A DNA stretch of 64,000 nucleotides from Streptomyces sp. SCSIO 75703. GTDB taxonomy: Bacteria; Actinomycetota; Actinomycetes; Streptomycetales; Streptomycetaceae. Both the position numbers and the translations under genes were made by a program. The notes beneath the pieces were generated by a model, which was given only the letters and a program-made list of their open reading frames with translations, was not told the origin of the DNA and ran no database searches. The DNA lies in assembly GCF_036607905.1 (NCBI RefSeq), contig NZ_CP144555.1:1922001-1986000 (forward strand), in the 5' to 3' direction. This document shows, in pieces, positions 17,433 through 25,561 of the stretch (position 1 is its first letter; each line of letters opens with the position of its first letter).

Positions 17433-19200
17433 TCGACCAGGTCATCAGCCCGCGCAGCCCCGGCCAGGTGCCGTGCGTGGTGTACGAGCCGCAGCCGGCC
17501 TTCTTGGTCAGGCAGTCGAGCGCCTTGGTGACCTCGGCCGGGGAGACGTGGCCGTTGCCCGCGTTGGTGGACGCCGGCATGCCGATGGCGACCTGCTCGG
17601 GGCGCAGCGGCGGGAAGACGTTGCCCTTGTCGCCCGCGACGGGGAAGCCGGTGAGGAGCATGTCGGTCATGGCGATGTGGAAGTCGGCGCCGCCCATGGA
17701 GTGGTACTGGTCGTCCAGGCCCAGGATGGGGCCCGAGTTGTAGTCCTGGACGTGCAGCAGCGTCAGGTCGTCGCGCAGGGCGTGGATCACCGGCAGGTAG
17801 GCGCCCGCCCTCGGGTCCTGCCCGCCCCAGGGGCCGGTGCCGTAGAACTGGTAGCCGAGCTGGACGAAGAAGGTCTCCGGCGCCATGGTCAGCACGAAGT
17901 CGTCGCCGTAGCGGGCCTTGAGGGTCTTCAGGGCCGAGATCAGGTTGACGACGACCGGGGTCTTCGGGTTCTTGAAGTCGGTGTCGTCGGCGTCCAGCGA
18001 GAGGGAGTGGCCCTCGAAGTCGATGTCCAGGCCGTCGAGTCCGTACTCGTCGATGATCTTCGAGACGGAGGTGACGAAGGCGTCGCGGGCGGCGGTCGTG
18101 GTGAGCCGCACCTGCCCGTTCTGCCCGCCGATGGAGATCAGGATCTTCTTGCCGGCCGCCTGCTTGGCCTTGATCGCCGCCTTGAACTCGGCGTCGCTCT
18201 CGACGTTCGGGCACTCGGTGACCGGGCAGCGTTCGAAGCGGATGTCGCCGGAGGTGACCGAGGTGGGTTCGCCGAAGGCCAGGTCGATCACGTCCCAGCT
18301 CTCGGGGACGTCGGCGAGCCGGGTGTAGCCGGAGCCGTTGGCGAAGGAGGCGTGCAGGTAGCCGACGAGGGCGTGCTCGGGCAGGGCGCCGGAGCCGCCC
18401 TCGTTCCCGCCGCCGTCGCCGGGCGCGGCGGCGGTGGTGGCGGTGACGGCGGCGGACCGCGCGGACTCGCCGCCGGCGCCGACGGCGCTCACCTGGAAGG
18501 CGTACGCCGTCTGCGGGTCGAGGCCGGTCACGGTGGTGGAGGTGCCGGTGGCGGTGGCGACGCGGGTGCCGTCGCGGTAGACGCCGTAGCCGGTCGCGCC
18601 GTCCACGGCGGACCAGGACAGGGCGACGCTGGAGGAGGTGACGGTGCCGGCCTTCAGCCCCGAGGGGGCGGCCGGGACACCGCCCTGCTCGCCGGCCGGG
18701 CCGGTCAGGGAGATGTCGTCGGCGTGGTAGGGGCCGGTGCCGTACCAGCCGTGGGTGTAGAGGGTGACCTGGGTGGTGGAGGGGCCGGTGCGGAAGGTGG
18801 TCGTCAGCCGCTGCCAGTCGGGGGCGGACTGGGTCCACGTGGAGACGTCGGTGGTGCCGGTGCCGCTCGCGCCGAGGTGGACGTACTCGCCGCGGACGTG
18901 ACCCGACAGGGTGTAGCTGGAGTCGGGCCGCACGGTCACCGTCTGGCGGCAGCGCGCGTTGTCCGCGCCGGACGGGGTGGCCGTCAGCGCCGAGGTACCG
19001 CTGCGCACCGGCGAGGACGTGGTGGTGCCCGCCGTACAGGTCCAGCCGTCGAGGCCGGATTCGAAGCCGCCGTTGACCACGAGGTCCGCGTCGGCCGCAC
19101 GGGCGGCCGACGAGAGCGCGGCCTGACCGGGCACGGCGAGTGCCGCGGCGGTCAGCAGGGCGATCAGGGGCCGACGGACGAATGGTCTGGTGCGTTCCAC
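17371..19200 (-). CDS. Secreted GH18 chitinase with CBM and fibronectin type III domains
   Basis: This extracellular endochitinase (609 residues) should release chito-oligosaccharides. A secretion signal occupies residues 1-36 (two Arg, LIALLTAAALAVPGQAAL, cleavage after AARA). A carbohydrate-binding module of the CBM4/16-like jelly-roll type follows (NGGFESGLDGWTC, about 40-170). An FnIII domain is at about 185-270 and a Gly-rich linker follows. The GH18 barrel runs from about residue 285 to the end, with KKILISIGGQNG near 370 and the catalytic DGLDIDFEG near 410, whose final Glu is the acid/base. A DasR-like operator precedes the gene. Its 3' end overlaps the PAP2 gene by 62 bases. Confidence 0.95.
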   Translation of the reverse strand: MERTRPFVRRPLIALLTAAALAVPGQAALSSAARAADADLVVNGGFESGLDGWTCTAGTTTSSPVRSGTSALTATPSGADNARCRQTVTVRPDSSYTLSGHVRGEYVHLGASGTGTTDVSTWTQSAPDWQRLTTTFRTGPSTTQVTLYTHGWYGTGPYHADDISLTGPAGEQGGVPAAPSGLKAGTVTSSSVALSWSAVDGATGYGVYRDGTRVATATGTSTTVTGLDPQTAYAFQVSAVGAGGESARSAAVTATTAAAPGDGGGNEGGSGALPEHALVGYLHASFANGSGYTRLADVPESWDVIDLAFGEPTSVTSGDIRFERCPVTECPNVESDAEFKAAIKAKQAAGKKILISIGGQNGQVRLTTTAARDAFVTSVSKIIDEYGLDGLDIDFEGHSLSLDADDTDFKNPKTPVVVNLISALKTLKARYGDDFVLTMAPETFFVQLGYQFYGTGPWGGQDPRAGAYLPVIHALRDDLTLLHVQDYNSGPILGLDDQYHSMGGADFHIAMTDMLLTGFPVAGDKGNVFPPLRPEQVAIGMPASTNAGNGHVSPAEVTKALDCLTKKAGCGSYTTHGTWPGLRGLMTWSINWDRYANWEFQRNFDSYFR

Positions 19201-19248
19201 AAGTGCCTCCGGACATGGGGGAGATGGGGAGGGTGGAGCGCGCTCAAT

Positions 19249-19262
19249 TTGGTCCAGACCAA
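19249..19262 (-). promoter_or_regulatory. DasR-responsive element (dre)-like site of the chitinase promoter
   Basis: TTGGTCCAGACCAA lies 49 bases upstream of the chitinase start. TGGTC-AGACC(A/T) sequences are the known operator of the GlcNAc-responsive repressor DasR and the classical repeat of Streptomyces chitinase promoters. Only one copy is present here. Confidence 0.8.
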
Positions 19263-19287
19263 TTCGCTTGTCAACCCCTCGGACGGC

Positions 19288-19746
19288 TCACCGCCCCTCC
19301 TCCCCCGTCGCGAGGGACGCCGCCGCCTCGTGCATCGCCAGTTCGAGCAGGGCCGGATCGGTGAGGGTTCCGGTGCCGTCCGGCGGGATCAGCCAGCGGA
19401 TTCCGCCGGAGAGCGGCCGCCCGGGGTACGGCACCACGATCCAGGTGCCGAGCCCGGCCGTGCGGATGCCGGTGCCCAGCCAGCGGGCGGCGGTGCCGGC
19501 CGGGACGAAGAAACCCGTGCGGGCGTCGCCGAAGTCGGCCAGGACCGGGCCGGGCTGGTCCAGCACCCGGCTGAGGACGTCGAGGGTCGGATAGCCGAGC
19601 CGGCTCGGCAGGATGAGCACGTCCCAGGCCCTGCCGGCGGGCAGCAGCGCGACCCCCCGCGGGTTGCGCTCCCACTCCTCACGGCAGGACTCGGGGTCCG
19701 GTGCGACGGATGCCAGCCATGCGACCGCCGTCTTGACACCAGGCAT
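19288..19746 (-). CDS. Small hypothetical protein (possible Prim-Pol-like domain)
   Basis: This 152-residue soluble protein starts MPGVKTAVAWLASVAPDPES. Its layout (NPRGVALLPAGRAWDVLILP, then a GFFVPAGTA segment and a WIVVPYPGR strand) resembles the shortened DNA primase/polymerase-like hypothetical proteins common in Streptomyces, but I see no intact catalytic motif and do not assign a function. The striking feature is its leader: the Shine-Dalgarno AGGGAGGT is one arm of a long hairpin immediately before the ATG. It lies between the chitinase and the polyamine operon, all on the minus strand. Confidence 0.7.
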   Translation of the reverse strand: MPGVKTAVAWLASVAPDPESCREEWERNPRGVALLPAGRAWDVLILPSRLGYPTLDVLSRVLDQPGPVLADFGDARTGFFVPAGTAARWLGTGIRTAGLGTWIVVPYPGRPLSGGIRWLIPPDGTGTLTDPALLELAMHEAAASLATGEEGR

Positions 19747-19748
19747 GA

Positions 19749-19805
19749 GGTGACCTCCCTTTCACTCGTGACGCGCGGTGCGTCACGGGGGAGAGGGAGG
19801 TCACC
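19749..19805 (-). promoter_or_regulatory. Two-tier hairpin that includes the ribosome binding site of the gene at 19288-19746
   Basis: The outer arms GGTGACCTCCCT (19749-19760) and AGGGAGGTCACC (19794-19805) match over 12 bp. Inside them CGTGACGC (19767-19774) and GCGTCACG (19780-19787) form a second 8-bp stem with a 5-base loop. Read on the minus strand, the arm nearest the ATG is AGGGAGGTCACC, so the Shine-Dalgarno is paired within two bases of the start codon. This would block initiation unless the hairpin is opened. Confidence 0.75.
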
Positions 19806-19877
19806 CAGCGGGCATTACGCGGGTTGGGCCCACTCGTTGGGGTGAACCGGCTCACACGCCGGCCCCCGCCGCGCGGC

Positions 19878-21305
19878 TCAGCTGTCGAATCCGAGTCCGC
19901 ACCGGTCCAGCGTCCGCAGCCACAGGTTGCGCCGCCCGCCGTGGGTGTCGGCGCGCGCCAGCGACCACTGGGTGAGCGCGATGCCGGCCCAGGCGAACGG
20001 CTCGGGTGGGAAGGGCAGCGGCTTGGTGCGCACCATCTCCAGTTCCGTGCGCTCGGTCCGCTCCCCCGCCAGCAGGTCGAGCATCACCTGCGCGCCGAAC
20101 CGGGTCGCCCCCACCCCGAGCCCGGTGTAGCCGGCCGCGTAGGCGACCCGGCCGCGGTGGGCGGTGCCGAAGAAGGGCGAGAAACGGGTGCAGGTGTCGA
20201 TGGCGCCGCCCCAGGCGTGGGTGAAGCGCACGCCCTCCAGTTGCGGGAAGCAGCTGAAGAAGTGCCGGGCCAGCCGCGCGTAGGTCTCCGGCCGGTGGTC
20301 GTACTCGGCGCGCACCCGGCCGCCGAAGGGGTAGACCGCGTCGAAACCTCCCCACAGGACACGCCGGTCCCGGGTCAGCCGGAAGTAGTGGAAGCGGTTG
20401 GCGCTGTCCGCGAGCCCCTGGCGCCCCCGCCAGCCGAGGGCGGCCATCCGGTCCTCGTCGAGCGGCTCGGTCATCAGCGCGTAGTCGTAGACGGGCACCG
20501 TGTACGGCCGCACCCGGCGCACCAGGCTCGGGAAGACGTTGGTGCCGAGCGCGACGGAACGCGCCCGGACGACGCCGTACGGGGTGCGCACGGCCATGCC
20601 CGCGCCGTGCGGGCGCAGGGCGAGCGCCGGGGTGTGCTCGTGGACGCGGACGCCGAGGCCGAGGCAGGCCCGCTTGAGTCCCCAGGCCAGCCGGGCCGGG
20701 TTCAGCATCGCCACCCCGCGCCGGTCGTACAGTCCGCCGAGGAAGGTGGGCGAGTCGACCTCCGCGCGGACCGCGTCGGCGTCCAGCCACTCCATCCCCC
20801 CGGCCAGCCCCCGGCGCCGGATCTCCCCGTACCAGTCAGCCATTTCCCGCGCCTGGTGGGGCGTGGTGGCGACGTCGATCTCGCCGGTGCGCTCGAAGTC
20901 GCAGTCGATGCCGTGGCGCCCGAGGGACTCCTCGATCTCGTCGAGATTGCGCAGGCCCAGTTCCTCCAGCCGGGCGATCTCCCCGGGCCAGCGGGTGAGG
21001 CCGTTGGGCAGTCCGTGGGTGAGGGAGGCCGCGCAGAAGCCGCCGTTGCGGCCGGAGGCCGCCCAGCCCGTCTCGCGTCCCTCCAGCAGCACCACGTCCC
21101 GGCCGGGGTCGCGCTCCTTGGCGAGCAGCGCGGTCCACAGCCCGCTGTAGCCGCCGCCGACGACCAGCAGATCGCAGCTCTCGGTGCCGGTCAGGGCGGG
21201 CTCGGGCCGGGGCCGGGCGGGGTCGTCCAGCCAGTACGGGACGGGCAGGGCCTCGCGCAGGGCCCTCGCCCCGTCGTCGCCGCGGTGCGCGGAAGTGCGG
21301 GCCAT
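19878..21305 (-). CDS. FAD-dependent amine/amino-acid oxidoreductase (DAO family, PuuB-like)
   Basis: This 475-residue DAO-family flavoenzyme probably oxidises an amine released from polyamines, for example gamma-glutamylputrescine. The Rossmann FAD motif DLLVVGGGYSGLWTALLAKE is at about residues 47-66, followed by LLEGRETGWAASGRNGG near 80, where DAO proteins attach or contact FAD. The C-terminal GYTGLGVGATRFGAQVMLDL near 395 is the second flavin-binding block. The ATG at 21305 is preceded by GAGGGAG at good spacing and is preferred to 21332. It is the last gene of the operon with potC (57-base gap). Sarcosine- or glycine-oxidase-like activity cannot be excluded. Confidence 0.87.
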   Translation of the reverse strand: MARTSAHRGDDGARALREALPVPYWLDDPARPRPEPALTGTESCDLLVVGGGYSGLWTALLAKERDPGRDVVLLEGRETGWAASGRNGGFCAASLTHGLPNGLTRWPGEIARLEELGLRNLDEIEESLGRHGIDCDFERTGEIDVATTPHQAREMADWYGEIRRRGLAGGMEWLDADAVRAEVDSPTFLGGLYDRRGVAMLNPARLAWGLKRACLGLGVRVHEHTPALALRPHGAGMAVRTPYGVVRARSVALGTNVFPSLVRRVRPYTVPVYDYALMTEPLDEDRMAALGWRGRQGLADSANRFHYFRLTRDRRVLWGGFDAVYPFGGRVRAEYDHRPETYARLARHFFSCFPQLEGVRFTHAWGGAIDTCTRFSPFFGTAHRGRVAYAAGYTGLGVGATRFGAQVMLDLLAGERTERTELEMVRTKPLPFPPEPFAWAGIALTQWSLARADTHGGRRNLWLRTLDRCGLGFDS

Positions 21306-21362
21306 GGTCTCAACTCCCTCTGTGTACGGCACGCGTACGGATGCCTGCGGGACGCGTGCCGG

Positions 21363-22163
21363 TCAGGCGGTACGGCGCTTGCGACGGTTGCCGACGGCCA
21401 TGGAGACCAGCACGAACAGGACGGCGACGACGAACATCGCCGTGCCGATGACGTTGATCTGGACGGGCGTTCCGCGCTGGGCCGAGCCCCACACGAACAT
21501 GGGGAAGGTGACGGTCGAGCCCGCGTTGAAGTTGGTGATGATGAAGTCGTCGAAGGAGAGCGCGAAGGCGAGCAGCGCGCCGGCCGCGATCCCGGGGGCG
21601 GCGATGGGCAGGGTGACCCGCACGAAGGTCTGGAAGGGCCCCGCGTACAGGTCCTGCGCGGCCTGTTCCAGCCGCGGGTCCATGGACATCACCCGCGCCT
21701 TGACCGCGATCACCACGAAGCTGAGGCAGAACATGATGTGGGCGATGAGGATCGTCCAGAAGCCCAGCCGGGCGCCCATGTTGAGGAACAGGGTGAGCAG
21801 CGAGGCGGCCATCACGACCTCGGGCATCGCCATCGGCAGGAAGATCAGCGAGTTGACCGCGCCGCGCGCCCGGAAGCGGTAGCGGACCAGCGCGAAGGCG
21901 ATCATCGTGCCGAGGGCGGTGGCGCCCAGCGTCGCCCACAGGGCGATCTGGAGGCTGAGCCCGAGCGAGTCGCACATCCCGGCGACCCCGCACGGGTCCT
22001 TCCAGGCGTCGGTGGAGAACCGCTGCCAGGCGTAGTTGAAGCGGCCGTTGGGCTTGTTGAAGGAGAAGACCGTGACGACGACGTTCGGCAGCAGCAGGTA
22101 CCCGAGCGTCAGCAGCCCGGCGATGACGACCAGATTGCGCTTGAGCCAGTTGACGAAGGCCAT
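21363..22163 (-). CDS. potC: Polyamine ABC transporter permease PotC
   Basis: This 266-residue inner-membrane permease of the spermidine/putrescine ABC importer has six predicted helices. The EAA-type loop that contacts the ATPase is visible as LEQAAQDLYAGPFQTFVRVT near residue 165, with the following P-x-x-x-P-G-I. The segment FALSFDDFIITNFNAG near 205 is characteristic of PotC. The start ATG directly follows the potB stop codon, showing tight coupling. Confidence 0.94.
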   Translation of the reverse strand: MAFVNWLKRNLVVIAGLLTLGYLLLPNVVVTVFSFNKPNGRFNYAWQRFSTDAWKDPCGVAGMCDSLGLSLQIALWATLGATALGTMIAFALVRYRFRARGAVNSLIFLPMAMPEVVMAASLLTLFLNMGARLGFWTILIAHIMFCLSFVVIAVKARVMSMDPRLEQAAQDLYAGPFQTFVRVTLPIAAPGIAAGALLAFALSFDDFIITNFNAGSTVTFPMFVWGSAQRGTPVQINVIGTAMFVVAVLFVLVSMAVGNRRKRRTA

Positions 22164-23093
22164 TTACACCAGATCCTCCGTGCCGGACTTGCGGATGTAG
22201 AAGGTGACCATGACGAGGATCGCGGCCATCAGGATGAAGGAGAGCGCCGCGGCGGTCGGATAGTCGAGGACCCGCAGGAACTGCGTCTGGATGACGTTGC
22301 CGACCATGCGGGTGTCGGCCGAGCCGAGCAGGTCGGCGTTGACGTAGTCGCCGGTGGCCGGGATGAAGGTCAGCAGCGTGCCCGAGACCACCCCGGGCAT
22401 CGACAACGGGAAGGTCACCTTGCGGAAGGTGGTGGCCGGCCGGGCGTACAGGTCCCCGGCGGCCTCGTGCAGCCGCCCGTCGATCCGCTCCAGGGAGGTG
22501 TAGAGCGGCAGGATCATGAACGGCAGGAAGTTGTACGTCAGACCGCAGACCACCGCGAGCGGGGTGGCCAGCACACGGTCGCCGGCGGTCCAGCCCAGCC
22601 AGCCGGTGACGTCCAGGACGTGCAGCGCGTGGAGCGCGCCTACCACCGGTCCGCCGTCGGCGAGGATCGTCTTCCAGGCCAGGGTGCGGATGAGGAAGCT
22701 GGTGAAGAACGGCGCGATCACCAGGATCATGATCAGGTTGCGCCAGCGGCCCGCGCGGAAGGCGATCAGGTAGGCCAGCGGATAGCCCAGCAGCAGGCAG
22801 AGCGCGGTCGCGGCGGCGGCGTAGGCGACCGAGCGCAGGAACTGCGGCCAGTAGCCGGAGAGCGCGTCCCAGTAGGCGCCAACGTGCCAGGTGACCTCGT
22901 AGCCCTCCTCCAGCGAGCCGGTCTGCACGGACGTCGACGCCTGGTAGACCATCGGCAGCGCGAAGAAGACGACCAGCCACAGGATGCCGGGCAGCAGCAG
23001 CCAGTACGGGGTGAGCCGCCCGCGCCGGCGCGGGCGCGCGGCGGGGGGCGGGGCCGCCGGGGCGGGCGGCGCCGGCGCCTCGGTGAGCGTCAT
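22164..23093 (-). CDS. potB: Polyamine ABC transporter permease PotB
   Basis: This 309-residue permease partners PotC. It has a Pro/Ala-rich cytoplasmic N-terminus (about 30 residues) and six helices. The EAA loop is HEAAGDLYARPATTFRKVTF near 210, followed by PLSMPGVVSGTLLTFIPATG, the usual PotB signature, and GDYVNADLLG. The ATG overlaps the potA stop by four bases and the TAA is immediately followed by the potC ATG. Confidence 0.94.
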   Translation of the reverse strand: MTLTEAPAPPAPAAPPPAARPRRRGRLTPYWLLLPGILWLVVFFALPMVYQASTSVQTGSLEEGYEVTWHVGAYWDALSGYWPQFLRSVAYAAAATALCLLLGYPLAYLIAFRAGRWRNLIMILVIAPFFTSFLIRTLAWKTILADGGPVVGALHALHVLDVTGWLGWTAGDRVLATPLAVVCGLTYNFLPFMILPLYTSLERIDGRLHEAAGDLYARPATTFRKVTFPLSMPGVVSGTLLTFIPATGDYVNADLLGSADTRMVGNVIQTQFLRVLDYPTAAALSFILMAAILVMVTFYIRKSGTEDLV

Positions 23094-24253
23094 CGGGCCG
23101 CCTCCTCCTCGGCGAGTCCGGCGTCGATGTCCTGGGCGGCGTCGAGGCCGAAGGTGTGGGCCGGGTTCCAGTGCAGGACGACGTCGGCGCCCGGCACCAG
23201 CCGCGGGTCGCGGTCGATGTTCTGCACGTACACCTCGACGCCGGGACAGGCCGCGCAGTCCACCACGTACTGCGTGGAGACGCCGATGAAGCTGGTGGCG
23301 GCGATGGTCCCGGTGAGCCGGTTGCGGCCCTCGGGGACGGCGCCGGCCTCGTCGGCGTGGGCGATGCCGATCTTCTCCGGGCGGACGCCGACCAGGACCT
23401 TGCCCCCGGTGCGGGCCGGGGCCGAGCAGCGTCCGGCGGGCAGCAGCAGTTTGTCGCCGGCCGCCTTCACCAGGAGGTCGTCGCCGTCGCGGGCGCCGAC
23501 CTCGGCCTCGATGAGGTTGGAGGTGCCGAGGAAGTTGGCGACGAAGGTGGTCCGCGGGTTCTCGTACAGGTCGGCGGGGGCGCCCAGTTGCTCGACCCGG
23601 CCCCCGTTCATCACGGCGACCGTGTCGGCCATGGTCATGGCCTCCTCCTGGTCGTGGGTGACGTGCACGAAGGTGATGCCGACCTCGGTCTGGATGCGTT
23701 TGAGCTCCAGTTGCATCTGGCGGCGGAGCTTGAGGTCGAGGGCGCCGAGGGGTTCGTCCAGGAGCAGCACCCTGGGGTGGTTGATCAGGGCGCGGGCGAC
23801 GGCGACGCGCTGCTGCTGGCCGCCGGAGAGCTGGTGCGGCTTCTTGCGGGCCTGTTCGCCGAGCTGGACGAGGTCGAGCATCTCCTCGACCTGTCTCCGC
23901 ACGCCCTTGATGCCGCGCCGGCGCAGTCCGAAGGCGACGTTCTCGAAGATGTCCAGGTGCGGGAAGAGGGCGTAGGACTGGAAGACCGTGTTGACCGGCC
24001 GTTTGTACGGGGGCAGCGCGGTGACGTCCTGGTCGCCGAGGTGGACGGTGCCGGCGCTCGGCTCCTCCAGCCCGGCGATCATGCGCAGGGTGGTGGTCTT
24101 GCCGCAGCCGGAGGCGCCGAGCAGGGCGAAGAAGGAGCCCTGGGGCACGGTGAGGTCGAGCGGGTGCACGGCGGTGAAGGAGCCGTAGGTCTTGCTGATC
24201 CCGGCGAGGCGGACGTCCCCGCCGGAGCCGGTCGCGTTCGTGGTCGTCTTCAT
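23090..24253 (-). CDS. potA: Polyamine ABC transporter ATP-binding protein PotA
   Basis: This 387-residue ABC ATPase energises polyamine uptake. Walker A is GASGCGKTTTLR near residue 45, the Q-loop is NTVFQSYALFPH near 85, the signature LSGGQQQRVAVARAL near 140, Walker B VLLLDEPLGALD near 160 and the switch His VTHDQEEA near 190. A C-terminal TOBE-type regulatory domain follows (about 280-380). The ATG at 24253 lies two bases after the potD stop, and the stop overlaps potB. Confidence 0.94.
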   Translation of the reverse strand: MKTTTNATGSGGDVRLAGISKTYGSFTAVHPLDLTVPQGSFFALLGASGCGKTTTLRMIAGLEEPSAGTVHLGDQDVTALPPYKRPVNTVFQSYALFPHLDIFENVAFGLRRRGIKGVRRQVEEMLDLVQLGEQARKKPHQLSGGQQQRVAVARALINHPRVLLLDEPLGALDLKLRRQMQLELKRIQTEVGITFVHVTHDQEEAMTMADTVAVMNGGRVEQLGAPADLYENPRTTFVANFLGTSNLIEAEVGARDGDDLLVKAAGDKLLLPAGRCSAPARTGGKVLVGVRPEKIGIAHADEAGAVPEGRNRLTGTIAATSFIGVSTQYVVDCAACPGVEVYVQNIDRDPRLVPGADVVLHWNPAHTFGLDAAQDIDAGLAEEEAAR

Positions 24254-24255
24254 CG

Positions 24256-25506
24256 TCACGCCCCAGTGAGCTTTGCGAACTTCTCTTCGTAGACCGTCTC
24301 TTCCGTCGCGCTCAGCGAGCGGAAGGCGTGGGACTTGGCGCGCATCTCCCCGTCCGGGATGATCAGCGGGTTCTCCGCCGCGGACCGGTCGATCTTCGCC
24401 AGTTCCCGCTTCACGCCCTCGACGGGGCAGACGAAGTTGATGTAGGCGGCGAGCCGGGCGGCGGCCACGGGCTCGTAGTAGTAGTCGATGAGCCGTTCGG
24501 CGTTGGTCTTGTGCCGGGCCCGGTTGGGGATCAGCAGGTTGTCGCTGGAGGTGATGTAGCCGCTCTCCGGGATGACGAAGCCGACGTCCGGGCTGTCCGC
24601 CTTGAGCTGCACGATGTCCCCGGCCCACGCGAGGCAGGCGGCGAGGTCGCCCTTGGTGAGGTCGGAGGTGTAGTCGTTGCCGTGGAAGCGGCGTATCTGC
24701 CCGGTGTCGACGCCCCTCTGGAGCCGGGCCACGGCCGCGTCGTAGTCGTCGTCGGTGAAACGGGCGGGGTCCTTGCCCATGTCGAGCAGCATCATGCCCA
24801 TGGTGTCGCGCATCTCGGTGAGGAAGCCGACGCGGCCCTTGAGCCTCTTGTTGTCGAGCAGGTCGGAGACGGAACGGACCTCGATGCCGTCGAGCGCCTT
24901 CTTGTTGTAGGCGACGACGGTGGAGATGCCCTGCCAGGGGTAGGAGTAGGCGCGGCCCGGGTCCCAGTCGGGGTCGCGGAACTGCGGCGACAGGTTGGTG
25001 AAGGCGTGCGGCAGGTTGGCCGGGTCGAGCTTCTGCACCCAGCCGAGCCGGATCAGCCGGGCGGCGAGCCAGTCGGTGAGGACCATCACGTCCCGGCCGG
25101 TCTCCTGGCCGGCGGCGAGCTGGGCCTGGATCTTGCCGAAGAACTCGCTGTTGTCGTTGATGTCCTCGGTGTAGGTGACCCGGATGCCGGTGCGCCGGGT
25201 GAACTCCTCCAGCGTCGGATGGCGCCGGCCGCCGCCGTCGTCGACGTCCATGTACTCGGTCCAGTTGGAGAAGCTGACCGTGCGGTCCTCTTCCGAGCGG
25301 TCCTCGGCCGGCACGCCGCCCTGCTCGATGCCGGCCGGCGGGATGCCGCAGGCGGCCAGCGCCCCGAGTCCGCCGACCGCGAGCAGGCCGCCCGCGCCGG
25401 AGCGCAGCAGGGAGCGGCGGGTCAGGGCGGCCCGGCCGCCGCGGATACTGCGCCGCATGGCGGCCACTTGGGCCGGGGAGAGGCGGTCTGGCTGGAACTG
25501 CTCCAT
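24256..25506 (-). CDS. potD: Polyamine-binding lipoprotein PotD
   Basis: This 416-residue solute-binding protein of the Pot importer has an unusually long N-terminal leader with a twin-arginine motif (TRRSLLRSG near residue 29) followed by a hydrophobic stretch and the lipobox LAAC near residue 52. It should therefore be folded, exported and anchored to the outer face of the membrane. The mature part has the PotD/PotF fold with FSNWTEYMDVDDGG near 75 and YPWQGISTVVAYNKKALDG near 180. It follows the aldehyde dehydrogenase by 55 bases and precedes potA by two. Confidence 0.93.
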   Translation of the reverse strand: MEQFQPDRLSPAQVAAMRRSIRGGRAALTRRSLLRSGAGGLLAVGGLGALAACGIPPAGIEQGGVPAEDRSEEDRTVSFSNWTEYMDVDDGGGRRHPTLEEFTRRTGIRVTYTEDINDNSEFFGKIQAQLAAGQETGRDVMVLTDWLAARLIRLGWVQKLDPANLPHAFTNLSPQFRDPDWDPGRAYSYPWQGISTVVAYNKKALDGIEVRSVSDLLDNKRLKGRVGFLTEMRDTMGMMLLDMGKDPARFTDDDYDAAVARLQRGVDTGQIRRFHGNDYTSDLTKGDLAACLAWAGDIVQLKADSPDVGFVIPESGYITSSDNLLIPNRARHKTNAERLIDYYYEPVAAARLAAYINFVCPVEGVKRELAKIDRSAAENPLIIPDGEMRAKSHAFRSLSATEETVYEEKFAKLTGA

Positions 25507-25561
25507 GCGCGTGTTGCCCTTCCGGGAGGCGGCGGCCGGGATCGGCGGCCTGTCGTGACGG

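Noticed and set aside
19288..19746. Assignment as a functional primase/polymerase
   Set aside because: Overall layout only vaguely resembles Prim-Pol-like proteins. At 152 residues, with no visible catalytic acidic motif, the function is left open.
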